From contig PSQN01000005.1 in NCBI GenBank assembly GCA_002989075.1, positions 1,501,241-1,565,240 on the forward strand: a stretch of 64,000 nucleotides of DNA, given 5' to 3'. Below the pieces are notes generated by a model. That model made no database searches and was not told the DNA's origin. It was given only the letters and a program-made list of their open reading frames with translations. How positions within the stretch are numbered: the stretch's first letter is position 1; each line of letters starts with the position of its first letter. Source of the stretch: Arthonia radiata. Taxonomy: Eukaryota > Ascomycota > Arthoniomycetes > Arthoniales > Arthoniaceae. Shown one piece after another: positions 11,262 through 22,520 of this stretch. Position numbers and translations under genes: made by a program.

Positions 11262-11590
11262 TTACACTGCATACCGTCCTCCGTCTGGTGATTGTAGTTA
11301 GCGCTACTATCTTCTCTGCGTTGCCGACACGGGTACATACGTTCTGTGCAGTACTCGTCGCCACTCACACACCAGTTATCGCAATTGGCTACCATGCATC
11401 GCTGGGAATATGCAGGGGTTATCTTTCCTGGATGCTTTTTACGACTGAGGAACCCTGTTCCAGCGCGCTTTGGAGAGGACGCTTTACTGGAAGAGAAAGG
11501 ATTGAGTCTTTGATACCATCTCTGATCGGCCTCTGTCCCGGAGCGGGTACTACCTGTAGAGCCCGTGGAAGACGTGCTCGCAGATTTCAT
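11262..11590 (-). CDS. Small Cys-rich hypothetical protein
   Basis: A small two-exon gene: 11590-11341 and 11284-11262, about 90 residues. The 56-nt intron is textbook for this genome (GTATGT donor, GCTAAC branch point, CAG acceptor), which is the best support that it is real. The N-terminus is a Ser/Thr/Gly run, followed by a basic segment with RKKHPGKITP. The C-terminus is a compact RCMVANCDNWC...YCTEHGGR block, spaced C-x4-C-x3-C-x7-C-x2-H, which could bind one zinc. The second exon supplies the final His. There is no signal peptide, so it is not a classical secreted effector. I do not recognise the family and give no function. Confidence 0.55.
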
Positions 11591-12834
11591 GGCGTTTGTT
11601 GAAGTTTGATTGTTCTGAGAGATCCAAGAATAGAGAATGAATGTTCAATTGGAGCAAAGTGGATTGCTTGTGAAGAGGATGTGAGTGATAAAAGATCTCA
11701 GCCTTCAGAACCATGTGAGTATTTATACTGAGGTTGCAGTTAGGAAAGCTGATTCTGCATACGTAGTAAGAAAGCACGTCCAGCCACGGGGCGCCTGAAA
11801 GATCCAGCAAAGTGTTCATCCAAGGAGAAGCTGTACACGTGGACAACAAGCTTTCACAAGCATTGAGCACCTGAAAGGCTCAGGAAAGAGTCAGCACAAA
11901 CCGTGACCCAGTTACGCCATCGACGCAAGGGCGTTGTCTCATACAAGGCCTGTGGCGAGGCAACCTGCAACCGAACACCACATTGGAATTAGGCTACGAC
12001 TTGCGTCACGATCGTGAGTTTTGATGGAACGAACAAGTTGCAAGAATGAGGCTCGCATCTCGGAGGCCTAAACTTGTCAACACTGCACAACTACCCATAG
12101 AAAGCAATTACGTATACTCAAAATCAGGATCTGGGAAGCCTGGTGTCAAGTCGGGTTCTGAAAACATCGTGTAATCAAGAGATCGTCCCAGGAAGTACTT
12201 CAAATTGAAATTAACGCGGCCAATAGAGCACTAGCATATAGCAACCTGATCAAAAGTCGCGGGTGTTACATCAAATACTTCAAGAGCATGTAATGTCTGA
12301 TAGAGTTGCTCTTTCGAACGGCTGGAGATGAGAAGTCAACATCAATACCTTGAGCAGAAACCGTGACAGCGCTGCATTTCGTGGCTAAACGCGTCCGCAT
12401 GGCATACCAGTAAAGCACGAACCGTTCGACGGAGTGTCTGCAGGGGATTTCGAGCAATGTGGCGTAGGCAACCGGTAGGTCACTTGTATGCTCGTCCGAG
12501 GAACGGGGCACGAGCGCCTCGTGGGTTGCTGGCGGGTTGTTTCGAGATTTGCGGCGTAGGCTCTTGGGTACCCGCATGGAAGCATTGAGCTACGTTTTAG
12601 TTTGTCTTAGCCAGAAAATTGGCGCGAACACGCTGTCATCTTGAGACGCAGAAAAGCCAGGTTTGAGGAGGTGGGGATAAGGAATGATGTTGTAGAACAT
12701 CAACCTCGTTGCTCAAACCGAACAAAAGCCGGCGCCTCTTGTCCCGCTATTTCACAACGTGGCACTGCCGTCAGTCTACTTGCCTAAAATTGGACCGCCC
12801 TGCTGCGTTGGTGAGCAGCCACCTCCACTGGCAA
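11591..12834. other. Intergenic stretch, one doubtful ORF
   Basis: Mostly non-coding. A minus-strand ATG-initiated frame at 12577-12266 (103 codons) starts with a basic Arg/Lys/Ser run and has a hydrophobic middle, but no motif. It is divergent from the APH gene. I leave it uncalled. Nothing else is supported. Confidence 0.35.
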
Positions 12835-14276
12835 ATGCTCAAGTCCACCGCTGTATGGGCTTGTGATTTTGATTCCTGTGCAAGGCCCGCTGTGCGAGGT
12901 CAAGGAGGATGCAGGCTTTGCGACCGGCACATCTGCGCCAAACACCTTCAGCCAGACCTTCACAGGTGTCCAAAGCAGGAGGTGAGCATCAACCGCCCAA
13001 AAGTGCATCTTACAATTATAACGAAGCTTCGTAGGATAGAATTGCTTTCATTACTGCCAGACGCGAAGCGGAAGAAGAAGAGCTCAATATTCTGCTCCAA
13101 AAAGTAAACACGACCGCTCTCGCTGAGCGCGCGAGTCAACTTCGCAATACGTTACCATGCTCGATACCTCCACTGCGGCATGACGAGCCAGGCCGAAGAG
13201 CTGCAATGGGGGGCATGAACTATCACCTTGAGATACAATTCCAGGATGGAGTCACGTGGATAGCTCGCATCCGACGAAACAATGCATCCTCCCCACCAAC
13301 AGCTATAAGAGACTATATCTTGCAAAGCGAAGCGGCGACACTTCGATTTCTTGAGAAGACTAATGTCCCCACTCCCAAAGTCTTCGACTTTGCCCTCGAA
13401 TACGAAAGCAATCCAGTTGGAGTAGGCTACATTCTCTTAGAGAAGATGCCTGGAAAGCCTCTTAGGTGGCCACCGCCGACTGTAGATCAGAGACGGCGGA
13501 TCTTGAGTCAAGTGGCAGACACTTACATCGAGTTGTACAAATTTCCCTTCGACCATATGGGTTCTCTTGACCAGCAGTTCGAATCTCATGTTGGACCGTT
13601 TGCACAAGAAGGATTAGCGGATTCGAAAGGCCGCACGCTTTGTCCATGTGGCTCTTTAGAAGAGTATCGCTCTTCTGAGATCAAGCTAACACTAAACTCG
13701 ATTCTTAGCGAGGAAATGTACGTATATCAGCCAATAGATGCCTTTCTCATCCATCGATTTCTCCTCGACGTGCTGCATCGGTCATTGCCCGCACACGATC
13801 CGCACGAGAACTTCTTCTTGACACACCCAGACGACAAAGGGGATCATATCTTGGTTGATGAGCATTACAAAATCACAGGTATCATCGACTGGGAATGGGC
13901 TCATACCACACCCAAGGCTATTGCCTTCAAATCACCCATGGCGTTTCTACCTGTTAGAGGTTTCTACGACGGGGTGAACAGTCTTGGTGACGACGAGATT
14001 GCTTTTGCCCGTCTCTTGGAAGAAAAGGGAAGCCCTGAGCTAGCGCAGTGTGTTCGAAATGGCCGGCTGCAGCATCGGTTTGCATTCTGTTGCCAATACA
14101 ACCTCGAAAGAGATTGGGAAGGTTTCCAAGGACTTTTCAAGGGGCTGAGAAATGCCCTTGATGTTGATGCGGGTTTAAATTGGTTGAGCTGGAAGAAGGT
14201 GGCGTTGTATCGTTATCGCGACGATACAAGATTGCAGCTTCTTCTAGACAGAGAAGAGTCGGGGCGTTGTTCATAG
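12835..14276 (+). CDS. Zinc-finger plus APH-fold phosphotransferase-like protein
   Basis: Two exons, 12835-12981 and 13035-14276 (53-nt phase-0 intron), about 462 residues. Residues about 9-46 contain a Cys/His cluster (CDFDSC...GGCRLCDRHICAKHLQPDLHRC) resembling a treble-clef or AN1-like finger. After a linker rich in Glu comes a kinase-like APH fold: VTWIARIRR with the lysine/arginine-type ATP strand, GYILLEKMPGKPLRW as hinge, a THPDDKGDHILVDE catalytic-loop equivalent, and IIDWEWAHTTP, the metal-binding Asp. The strict HxDxxxxN loop of true aminoglycoside kinases is altered (HPDDKGDH), so antibiotic phosphorylation is not implied. This N-terminal finger plus APH arrangement recurs in fungal genomes, where it is uncharacterised. 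The start is the ATG just before the finger. Confidence 0.8.
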
Positions 14277-14445
14277 AGGCTCGTCTACTGTAACGATCAA
14301 TGGCCGCGAAGAGTGAAACCCATCGAACGACACACTCACTCGAGCTCAAACCATGAAAGCGTCGCCAGAAGGTCCATGCTGTTCTGCGTTATCGTTGTGA
14401 CTTCGTTTAGCACGCTTGAATGCATGCACACAGCTTCAAAGGAAT

Positions 14446-15260
14446 CTAGTTGGCGTCCACTCTCTGCATGACATCGAGCAGGTGGATGCTAAAAAGCATC
14501 ACAAACAGGCCAAGGACCACGATACCACAAGTCAATACTGCTGCCCATGTAAGCGCAAGGTGGAGGATACCAATTTCTGTCTCGACTGTGTCCTCGTTTG
14601 CTCTTTTGATCAACGTCGTTGCAGCGACCGCCGCTACATGCTGCCATATTTCAGACACAAAAAGCAGACCAAGCGCAACTGTAATCAGCACAAGTGCCAG
14701 TTGCGATACAGTTCTGGACGGAAAGGGTTTGATTTCCACATCTGAACCTGTGCCCGGGTCGCGTTCAGTGTGCCATCCGGGAAAAGTCGCAAGCAGGACG
14801 AATGTGGCTGTCACAAGTATGATAGATGTGATTCTGGAAAAGGTGTCAGCCGTCAGTCCTGGCAACAAAAATATTCAGACACCTACAGAAACCAAGAAAG
14901 CAGGACCCTGTCTTTGATGTCTGATGCGATCGCAAGGAGTTGAAGTCCACGAGCGCTACCCTCTACATTCTGCAGAAGTAGACCGAAGTCATGAGAGCAT
15001 TCTTGCAGGTTCGAGACGGTAGTCATGCATATTCCCATCGGTGCGACGCGCGCTTCAAGATGCGCGGAGGTAGCATTGCGACCACGCTCTTCTGTCGCCT
15101 TTAGACTTACGACGTACAAGTTGGGCAGTCCGGTCGAGGTCGAGGTACATCCGCAAGTTACTAAAGCTGTTTTGATATCTACAGTTAGATTCCTGGTAGA
15201 GCATAACTTTTCGTGGCAAGACTTACCAGCAAATACAATGACGGCGAGGCACATCGCCAT
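14446..15260 (-). CDS. Fig1-like Ca2+ regulator/membrane fusion protein
   Basis: A claudin-like four-helix membrane protein. Exons on the minus strand: 15260(or earlier)-15227, 15178-14887 and 14833-14446, with introns of 48 and 53 nt. The reconstructed order is TM1 (LMAMCLAVIVFA), an extracellular loop with GLPNLYVVSLKA and a paired-Cys motif ARVAPMGICMTT...ECSHD, then three more hydrophobic helices (ITSIILVTATFVLLATF; LALVLITVALGLLFV; AAVLTCGIVVLGLFVML). This layout and the loop motif match the Fig1 domain, which acts in low-affinity Ca2+ uptake and cell fusion during mating. The 5' end is uncertain: the frame PFLGFHHILM continues upstream of 15260 as in Fig1 proteins, through a plausible intron at 15295-15345, but I find no ATG there. 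Confidence 0.6.
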
Positions 15261-15294
15261 GAGGATGTGATGAAAGCCCAGGAACGGTACATAG

Positions 15295-16289
15295 CTTCGA
15301 GTGTGAGCATAGGCGTTAGAAAGTCTGATTCTCGTGGACCTTTACCGTGTGAAACCCACCTCAAATATTGCTGCCAGGCATTACTTCAAAGTCGCAAAAT
15401 CTCTGGATGACATTGCGTGGCAGTGAGAAGAATAACTTGCCAAACGTACCTCGCTTTCTTTCTTGGTTTACCCTAGGTAGGTATGGCGAGGTCCACGAAT
15501 GAATTTTAAGGCATCGATCTCCGACGAAGTATCTGGTCGGTCTCCACCACGAGAGAATAGTATCCACGGCGCTGCAAATTCATAAAGATCGCCTTAGCGC
15601 CGCTCCACAATTTTGTCTAAGATGCAGGCAAAGACACACCTTCTTGGATGCAACCCTTGGAGATGCCCTTGCCTTCGCGCCATTTCTATCGAATTCCCGT
15701 TGATTTCTGCGAGGGGACGACAGTGGCTGCTTCGTTCGGTAAAGGAATGGATCCACGCTCGAATGGTTGCGTTGTAGTCGAAGTAAGCTTTTACCAACAC
15801 CTGAGAGTAGTTTTCAATGTTGTACCATATTTTGAGCAGCCTGTTAATTACGACGTTGGTGATCGCGGTCCAGAGGCAGAGAGATGAATCGGAGTTTGAT
15901 CCATCCACGAAATTAAAACACCAGCCTCGACAAAATTACCGAAAACGGTATATACGCCCTCAACACCGCTTTGGTTGAGGCGACTTTGCCTCATCTGCCT
16001 GCTGTACAACCTGAAGTCGTGCATCTGCCTTTCACCTGCCCGTTTCATCCTAGGGCTGCCGTTTCCTACCGCATACGATGCATTGGATCGTGGGGCCTGT
16101 GGGACGGCTGGTGCCACGTTCCGCAGCCTGTGTAGACGCACATTTATTTCAGCTGCCTTGCGATGCGCTGAAATTAAAAGCTGATCCCCAATTCGGCTTT
16201 ACAATTTTCCTGGGGACCACAAATACGACGTGGTTGAGAGGAGCATGATTCTACGGTGCCTTTATACGTAAGCCAGGCTTAAGGGAAAC
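15295..16289. other. Region between Fig1-like gene and STAND-N gene
   Basis: Minus-strand frames of about 100 codons lie at 15594-15908 and 15848-16141. They have no recognisable motif and contain no convincing splice sites between them. They may be remnants or the untranslated 5' part of the Fig1-like gene. The right end is the promoter of the gene starting at 16290. Confidence 0.3.
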
Positions 16290-19200
16290 GTGTCAATGGC
16301 CGAAATCGCGCTGTCTGTCGCTGGGCTTGCAGCGGATGGTGTAAAGTTAACGAACACTATTCGTATACTCATTCGCGAAGTCAAAGGCTCTAGTGCAGAA
16401 GCTCAAGCGACGATGCGCGAGCTTGACATGACAGTACAGATATTGGACCAGTTTAAGCGAAACATGGAGTCTGAGAAAGCTTTGCGATTACAATTCACCG
16501 ACAAGTTCTTTGGCGAGGTCAAATCCTTGACTGAAAAGTGTGACGGAATATTCGAGGACCTCCGACGCGCGCTTCACAAAGCAGCTCCAGGTATCCTCGA
16601 TCCGACTATTGATGTTGAATTGTTTGTAGCTAGGAAGAGAGACAGTATCCTATGGCCGTTCAGTCGAATAGATATTGTTTCCGCCAAAAAGAAGCTGGTA
16701 GAAACGAGAGGAGAGCTGAAACTTATTGTCGCTCTGGTGACTCAGCTTCGGCTGATCGAAAGCGAAAGCAAATCGAGGTGAGTCAGCTTTGCCGTGCCGG
16801 CCTCGTCTGAAGTTATCGGACCGCCGCATCGTCCATTCTTAGCATTGAAGACTCGGCGGGGCGTAGCATTGTATCAAAAGTATCTGCGCACGCCGACCAT
16901 CTCGCTGCCGACGGATCTCGGAAGATCAACCCGCAGTGCGATGTTTATGGGTCCTGGAGTGTGACTATTTAATGGAGGCGTACTGACCGGTGAACTAGAT
17001 TGGAGGCAAGGAAAGCCGACAAAAGGGCTCAAGAAGAAACCAAACGAGCTCAAGAGGTTTCTAGACGAGCTCGACGGTCGGTAGAAGTGATCATTGGTAG
17101 CTTTGTGACTGCATGCTTATGTGCTGGTAGGAACAAGCGACGCAGGCTTGAGATGGCCACCTATCAGGTAAAAGCATTGCAAATACATCGTGAGCTCGCA
17201 AAAGAGTCACTGTATGACAATGATGAGGAGGAGGAGGAGGAGAAGGAGGAGGAGGAGGTACACACAATGATCACAGACGATATCACTTTCACAGTGCAGC
17301 CTGGAGAAGCAGACTTCGTGGTTAAGAAGGCACCGTCAGATCTTTCGTACGATCGGCCTCCCAAGAATTTGCGCCGTGTGCGGTTTGAGCCCGAGCAGTC
17401 GGAGACTGACGAGCATTTGACGCCGCCAGAGAACGATCGACTCATGAATGACCAGCAACAAAGCCAGGAAGGGATCGCTCGAGATGATATGGCCTGTTTT
17501 CAAGACTCTGAGGATGTTGTGAGATCGTCCAAAGGTCACAACGAAGAGCTTGAGGGAAAAGTGAGCGGCGAAGATGACACGCTCCAAATGAACGTGTCCA
17601 AACCAGGGGAAGTGATAGAAGCGACGGGCCACCCCAAGGCCGACCAAAAGGATGATCCACCACAGACATTACCAAACAATCCCACCGACAATACTCCGGA
17701 AAAGCATGCAGATAATCGAGACTCACTGCATACTGCTGCTCCATTAAGGCAGAAGGCGAACAATTGGTAGGATGACGCAGCACGTTCCTGCGGAAAGTCC
17801 ATCTTAAATCGCTTGACGAATCGACGCGAAGCGGAACCGAAAGGCATCGTGCCATCCTCATTGCCCCAATACAGCTTGCAGAAAGATAGCTCATACGACT
17901 ACAAAGCCTTTATCATCTGTAAGACAAATAAATGGACCTGGACTACGTTAAATCTATCAGTGTCCGCGACTGAGGTGAGCAGGGTTGTGGCCGATTTTAA
18001 CAAGAAAGGAAAGATCGTGCTGAGTCACTGCATGAGGATTGCCCTAGAACAGCTTGAGATGGTTAAAAAATGCGCCAAATTAGCAGAGAAAGACGCAAAC
18101 ATCGATGCATCCAAGTGGTCACTTGTAGCCATCACTATTCTACCCAAGCGAGCAAGAGGTATGTCTAAGACTACAGTATCATTCAGATCGTGTTTTCTGG
18201 TACCTGAGCCGGTGTTACCAGCATCCCGCTAGCATAGCCCAGTGATAGTGGATGTATCATCATCTCGAGGAGGCTCAGTTGTTTCCATGAACCTCGTTGA
18301 GCTAACCATTGACGCCACAGGGTCCGACATCAAATCGATCCAAGCTATAATACGAGCAAACAAAGAAAACAACGAAGATCTGACGCAAGTACGACAAAAG
18401 CAGCAGACCGTTTTGGCTCACAACCACGCACCGCTAGACGTTCTGGAACAGAAAGATCGCGACTTGAATTTGGTCAACACAGGATCAGAGCTGACGAAGC
18501 AGAACCTTGACCGGCAGCAAGCATCCATTGAGCGCAGACAGAACCAGAAGACAGCGCAGCCTTCAAGCTACGTGGAAGCGGTTCCTTCACCGGCTGCCCA
18601 ATCTCCTCAGCACCTTGATCGCGGTGATACCGCCTACCAATCAAAAATCAAGCCAACAAAACCTGCAGCCAAATCAGCGGCTGTGCTCGCTTCGCCGAAA
18701 GCCTCGAATCTTCTTGATGATGCGGCGAGGGCGACACGAGCTGGGGCACAGCAGAAAATTACTATGCCCAAGCCTACTCGGCCTCCGCACTCTCCCGCTT
18801 ATGCGAGTGACGGACAGGGTGACCGCGTCCTCTTCGATTTGGATCGTGCTCGAGACAAGCACAATAGTCACGGCTCAGATTCCGATGTTGAGGTAATGCC
18901 GAGCGATGTGAATCTCCCAAGGAATTCTCAGCAAATGGACATCACGCTGCCTATCCAGCCAAAGCAAGGCGCTAACGTTGGCATGTGGGTCAGAAACTCT
19001 AGAAGCAAGGTTGGTAGACGCGTGCTCCACGGCTTGCAGCCATTTAGTACCGAGATCAGGCGGCAACGCGCTGTCTCTCCAAGGAGGAACCGTGAAGCGT
19101 ACGCCTATCCCAGCTACGTGCAGCCTGGCGGGATGCCTTTTTACAATGGCTTCTTTCCGGCAGCTTACCCTGGTGCTATGTGGCAATCCCCATTTGCGTA

Positions 19201-19633
19201 TCCTCAGCATGTCGCTGATCAGCTGGGGGCTATGAACTACGCTTGGCAGCAAAGTCAGAGCCATGTGCCAGCCGCATGGCCTTCCAGACCTCAACGGGAA
19301 CCTTCCATTGCATTCCCACACCAGACAGAGGATTCAGACTCGAGCGAGAGACCTATCAAACCAACTACTGAGCAAGGCGCCCGAGCTTACCATGATGACG
19401 AAGGGCACTTGGAAGAGCAAGAGGCAGCCGACACGACAGCTAAGCGAGCAGCATTCGGTTCTAAATCAGCCCAGAAACAACGGGATGTGGACGCCGAGAG
19501 TATATTTTCTGGCATGTCTGGCATGACAATACCCGGACCGCCCAAAGTCGATCGTGATGTTGCGAGGCTTTTGAGGTCCTATGCAAACGTCGATATCGTT
19601 TCGCAAGCGGGAGGCAGCGAAATGGGTGACTGA
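16290..19633 (+). CDS. STAND-type N-terminal domain protein, multi-exon
   Basis: Five-exon model: 16290-16777, 16843-16950, 16999-17766, 17875-18158 and 18243-19633, about 1,012 residues, every junction in phase. Residues 1-163 (MSMAEIALSVAGLAADGVKL, then long amphipathic helices) resemble the helical N-terminal domain of fungal STAND/NLR-like proteins. No NACHT or NB-ARC P-loop follows. Next are a basic coiled-coil stretch, a Glu-run from a GAG repeat, a disordered acid-rich part, a second globular segment (about 17,880-18,310, with KWSLVAITILP), then a long disordered tail ending in ...VARLLRSYANVD.... The TAG at 17768-17770 would stop a frame without the 108-nt intron 17767-17874. It could instead be two genes. 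Function unknown; the N-terminal domain suggests signalling or incompatibility roles only by analogy. Confidence 0.6.
17223..17258 (+). repeat. GAG/GGA trinucleotide run (poly-Glu)
   Basis: A near-perfect GAG microsatellite, broken once by AAG, codes an acidic Glu run inside the STAND-N protein. It is in frame and prone to length variation. Confidence 0.85.
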
Positions 19634-21218
19634 TAAGCGAACCGTGATGAGTAGTGAGGGCGAGATGCTCAGCGGAGGGTAGCTGGTGAGACCCAACGCG
19701 TAGTGTGGAGATAAGAGGCATCAAATGTGACTGACAGCTCGGTACCGCCCGATCGACGTGGAACGCCGTTGACTGCGCTGGGAGACAACACAAGACACTA
19801 CGGACACTGTAGTGTGTCTGTAGCTCAGTCAGTACACTACAAAACCAACGCCTACGCCAGCGAAAGGACTCCAAGGTCTACAGTCCAGCTAGCATGAGAC
19901 TGCCCGCATAAGATCGCCATGGAATGATGAGTATTGGGCCGCTCAATGCTCAAGACAGCTTATAGCGCTGATAAAAAGAAGCACAATTTCCTTCAGGCAT
20001 CGACGCCATCCAACGAGTTGAATTTGCCCGGCTTATATAAAGTCGACTATCACAGAAATTATTAGCAACGCATCCAGGTCCACGTCTTAAAGGCCGGCCA
20101 AGGATCGAATTGAGTCCACGGGTCTAGAAATACGTCCCCAATACACCCGAAGCACCGGCGTAGACCCTAGCGCTATGTTCGAGATGCTGCCAATGAGGCT
20201 TTTCGACCACAGCCGGCGGTATATGGGAGCGCACGGAGTTCAGCGTTGCAGTCCTATTCTAGTAGCACGCTTCTGCCACGAGTGCTAATATGCGACAGGA
20301 GACGGAGGGTAGGCCAAGCTTCTGGGGTCGCCGGGCGTTGCTCAAACGATTGGACCAGTCTTCCAGACTCTCATTTGAGCAGCGTCAAACATCGACGTTG
20401 ATGAATTCATGAGCCTTTCCAACAGCTTCTGGACTGTGGTCTGCTTGACCTCAAGCACTCAATGCCCCCTCCGACATGGCATTGTTGTTGTGATCATTTC
20501 CGTGCATACTCCACTAGGGCTGCGCTTGTGATACGGATCCCGTCGCATTTGGGTTGACCAACGTTATACGGCACTGTAGATGTAAGATGTTGATGAGCTT
20601 GAGTGTGCTCGACGTCAAATTCACCATGCCCCCTACAACATGCCCAATCTAAATGTGATCATTTCCCCACTCGTTCCTTCAAGGCTGCGCTCGGTTAGCG
20701 CTAACGGGAGTCCTGCAAAAGCGCGGGCGAAGACGGTTAACGGGGGGCGGTTCAACGGCCAAAGCCTGGTTGAACTGCCCCGCCGGGACAAGCGCTTGTC
20801 CTCCAGAAACGCCTCATTGGGCAGGTTTGGAGGGAGATGCCGTGGGGCACGGACGCCAGAGACACTGACACGTCCCTTCTTTCGTCTCATCTTCAATCCT
20901 TCGTCGTCCTCCATCCCGTCCCTCCTCCGTCCCTCCATTCTCCCAACACACTCCGTCGGCTTTCTCTTCTAATACCTCCAGCTGTTCGCTCTCTTACTCT
21001 TCTCCGTCACAGTCTCTTCCCTTCAAAGGTGCACCGGTAGCACCGTTCTTGTCTCTCATTTCGCCAGGCGCGCAGTCGTCGGCCCCTCCTCTTCAAGACA
21101 CCAATCGTCATCACCACCAACACCACCAACACCACCCACAGTCTGCCGTTCTTTGCAGACTCTCTACCGCATTATCACGAGCCCGTTGTGCATCCTCTCG
21201 CTGGCCGACCGATCAACA
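19634..21218. other. Long intergenic region and leader of the RTA1-like gene
   Basis: About 1.6 kb without a supported gene. It contains a diverged direct repeat (20447-20530 and 20611-20694). The last 350 bp before 21219 are CT-rich, as in many fungal 5' leaders. Confidence 0.5.
20447..20694. repeat. Diverged direct repeat, two 84-bp copies
   Basis: Copies at 20447-20530 and 20611-20694 share GACSTCAA, ATGCCCCCT, ACATG, GTGATCATTTCC and GGCTGCGCT blocks in the same order, 164-165 bp apart. The remainder has diverged. No known element is recognised. Confidence 0.7.
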
Positions 21219-22367
21219 ATGCCGTGCATGCAAAACGTCACCCTTGCCTTTAACAACTTCGCGTCTAAATTCAAACTCGAGCATTCCTCTGGTGAGCAAA
21301 CCGCACCACGCGCTCTGACAGGCAGCACATACTGACATGTTCACCTCGCAGCCTTCTCTGGCGTCCCTGCTACCTTCACTCCTTCCGTCCTCGGTGCCGT
21401 TGGCTTTGCTCTCATCATGGCGGTCGTCACTACTCAAAGCTTCAAGAACCGAGCATGGTTTCTCTGGGCTCTCACCAGTGCTTCAATGCGTGAGTAAAGC
21501 TCTGATTGTGCTACTTTCAGGAAGTGACTGACGTTGTCTCGAGTGCAATGCGCCGGCTTCATTGCCTCAGCGGTTCATACCTACGACGGCACCAACCATT
21601 CTGCATTCTTAGCTAGCTTTGCTACCATCACGTATGTTCAACCTCATTCCATTTGCTTTAGGAGCATTACTAACCACTCAGACAGTGTCGCACCTTTGCT
21701 CCTATCCATTGCCCTCTTCACAACGTTTGGTCGACTCAGCCATACGGTCATGCCCGAGAGCATAAGGAAGAGCGGCAGCCAATGGGTCTACTTCGCCCAG
21801 CGGTGCGGCACATTCGTGCTCATCCCCTGCCTTCTACCCTTGGCCATGTTCATGTTTGCCATCTACAACCTTGGCAAGTTCCTCCGCCCTCTGCCTATCG
21901 ACGGCCGCAGCGAAGCATTTCAAAGATTGCTCCATTACGAGGTTGGCCTCAGCCAGCTTGAGAAGGCGCATGCCAGCCAAGCGGTGTTGTGCCTCATTTT
22001 TGCCATCATCTGCGGCGCATTCTCTCTCAAGAGCAAGACCTGGAATGTTGATGGCCTGTTCGTTCGCAACAAGAATTGGCGGGAGCTGCTACACACTATC
22101 AACATGGCGAACGGCGCTATGCTCTTCCGAGCCTGCTACAAGGCCTACGAGTGCCGCGAGATTGCAGCGTCAAGGGCGTCATTAGGCGAAAATGGAGTCC
22201 TCTTCTGGCTTTTCGACGTTCTGCCAATGCTCTCAGCTTTGGTTGTCTTCTGCGCTATCAAGCCTACATCATACCTCCCAGATACCACAGCCTGCATTGT
22301 GCTTGACATTGAGGCTCTTTACGCAGACGAGAAGGCCGATTATGAGTCCCTCAAATCCGAGTACTAA
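21219..22367 (+). CDS. RTA1-like seven-helix membrane protein
   Basis: Four exons: 21219-21291, 21352-21489, 21544-21631 and 21686-22367 (introns 60, 54 and 54 nt, all in phase), 326 residues to the TAA. The spliced protein has about seven hydrophobic helices, beginning FTPSVLGAVGFALIMAVV. The run FRACYKAYEC...GENGVLFWLFDVLPML near the C-terminus fits the RTA1-like family, linked to lipid export and drug or 7-aminocholesterol resistance in yeast. The family call rests on remembered pattern, not a search. Oddity: in the same frame, after TAA at 22365-22367, 50 further sense codons run to TGA at 22518-22520. They code a charged cytosolic-type tail (ALEKASARRVHLNEMEQ...). CAA to TAA would be one C-to-T change. 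No phase-compatible intron was found. Confidence 0.65.
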
Positions 22368-22520
22368 TCGACAGCATTGGAGAAAGCATCGGCGAGGCGC
22401 GTACACCTGAATGAAATGGAGCAGGCCTCCGACACGTCTGGCCATGCCGAGAACGCATCTCTTATCCCAGCGGTACTTGAAGATCAGTCACATCACGACA
22501 TCAACAGACATGAGGAGTGA
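22368..22520 (+). pseudogene. Possible lost C-terminal tail of the RTA1-like gene
   Basis: Fifty open codons in frame with the upstream gene follow its stop and end at TGA. The composition is coding-like (heptad-like charged residues, then an acidic Ser/Ala stretch). The best explanation is a nonsense change that shortened the tail. An assembly error or stop-codon readthrough are alternatives; the stop context (TAA TCG) is not the known fungal UGA-CUA readthrough motif. Confidence 0.5.

Noticed and set aside
12266-12577. 103-codon minus-strand ATG frame upstream of the APH gene
   Set aside because: No motif, no conservation clue; kept as a doubtful ORF only in the gap note.
15594-16141. Two overlapping minus-strand frames that might be one spliced gene
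   Set aside because: No donor/acceptor pair with agreeing phase joins them, and no motif is visible.
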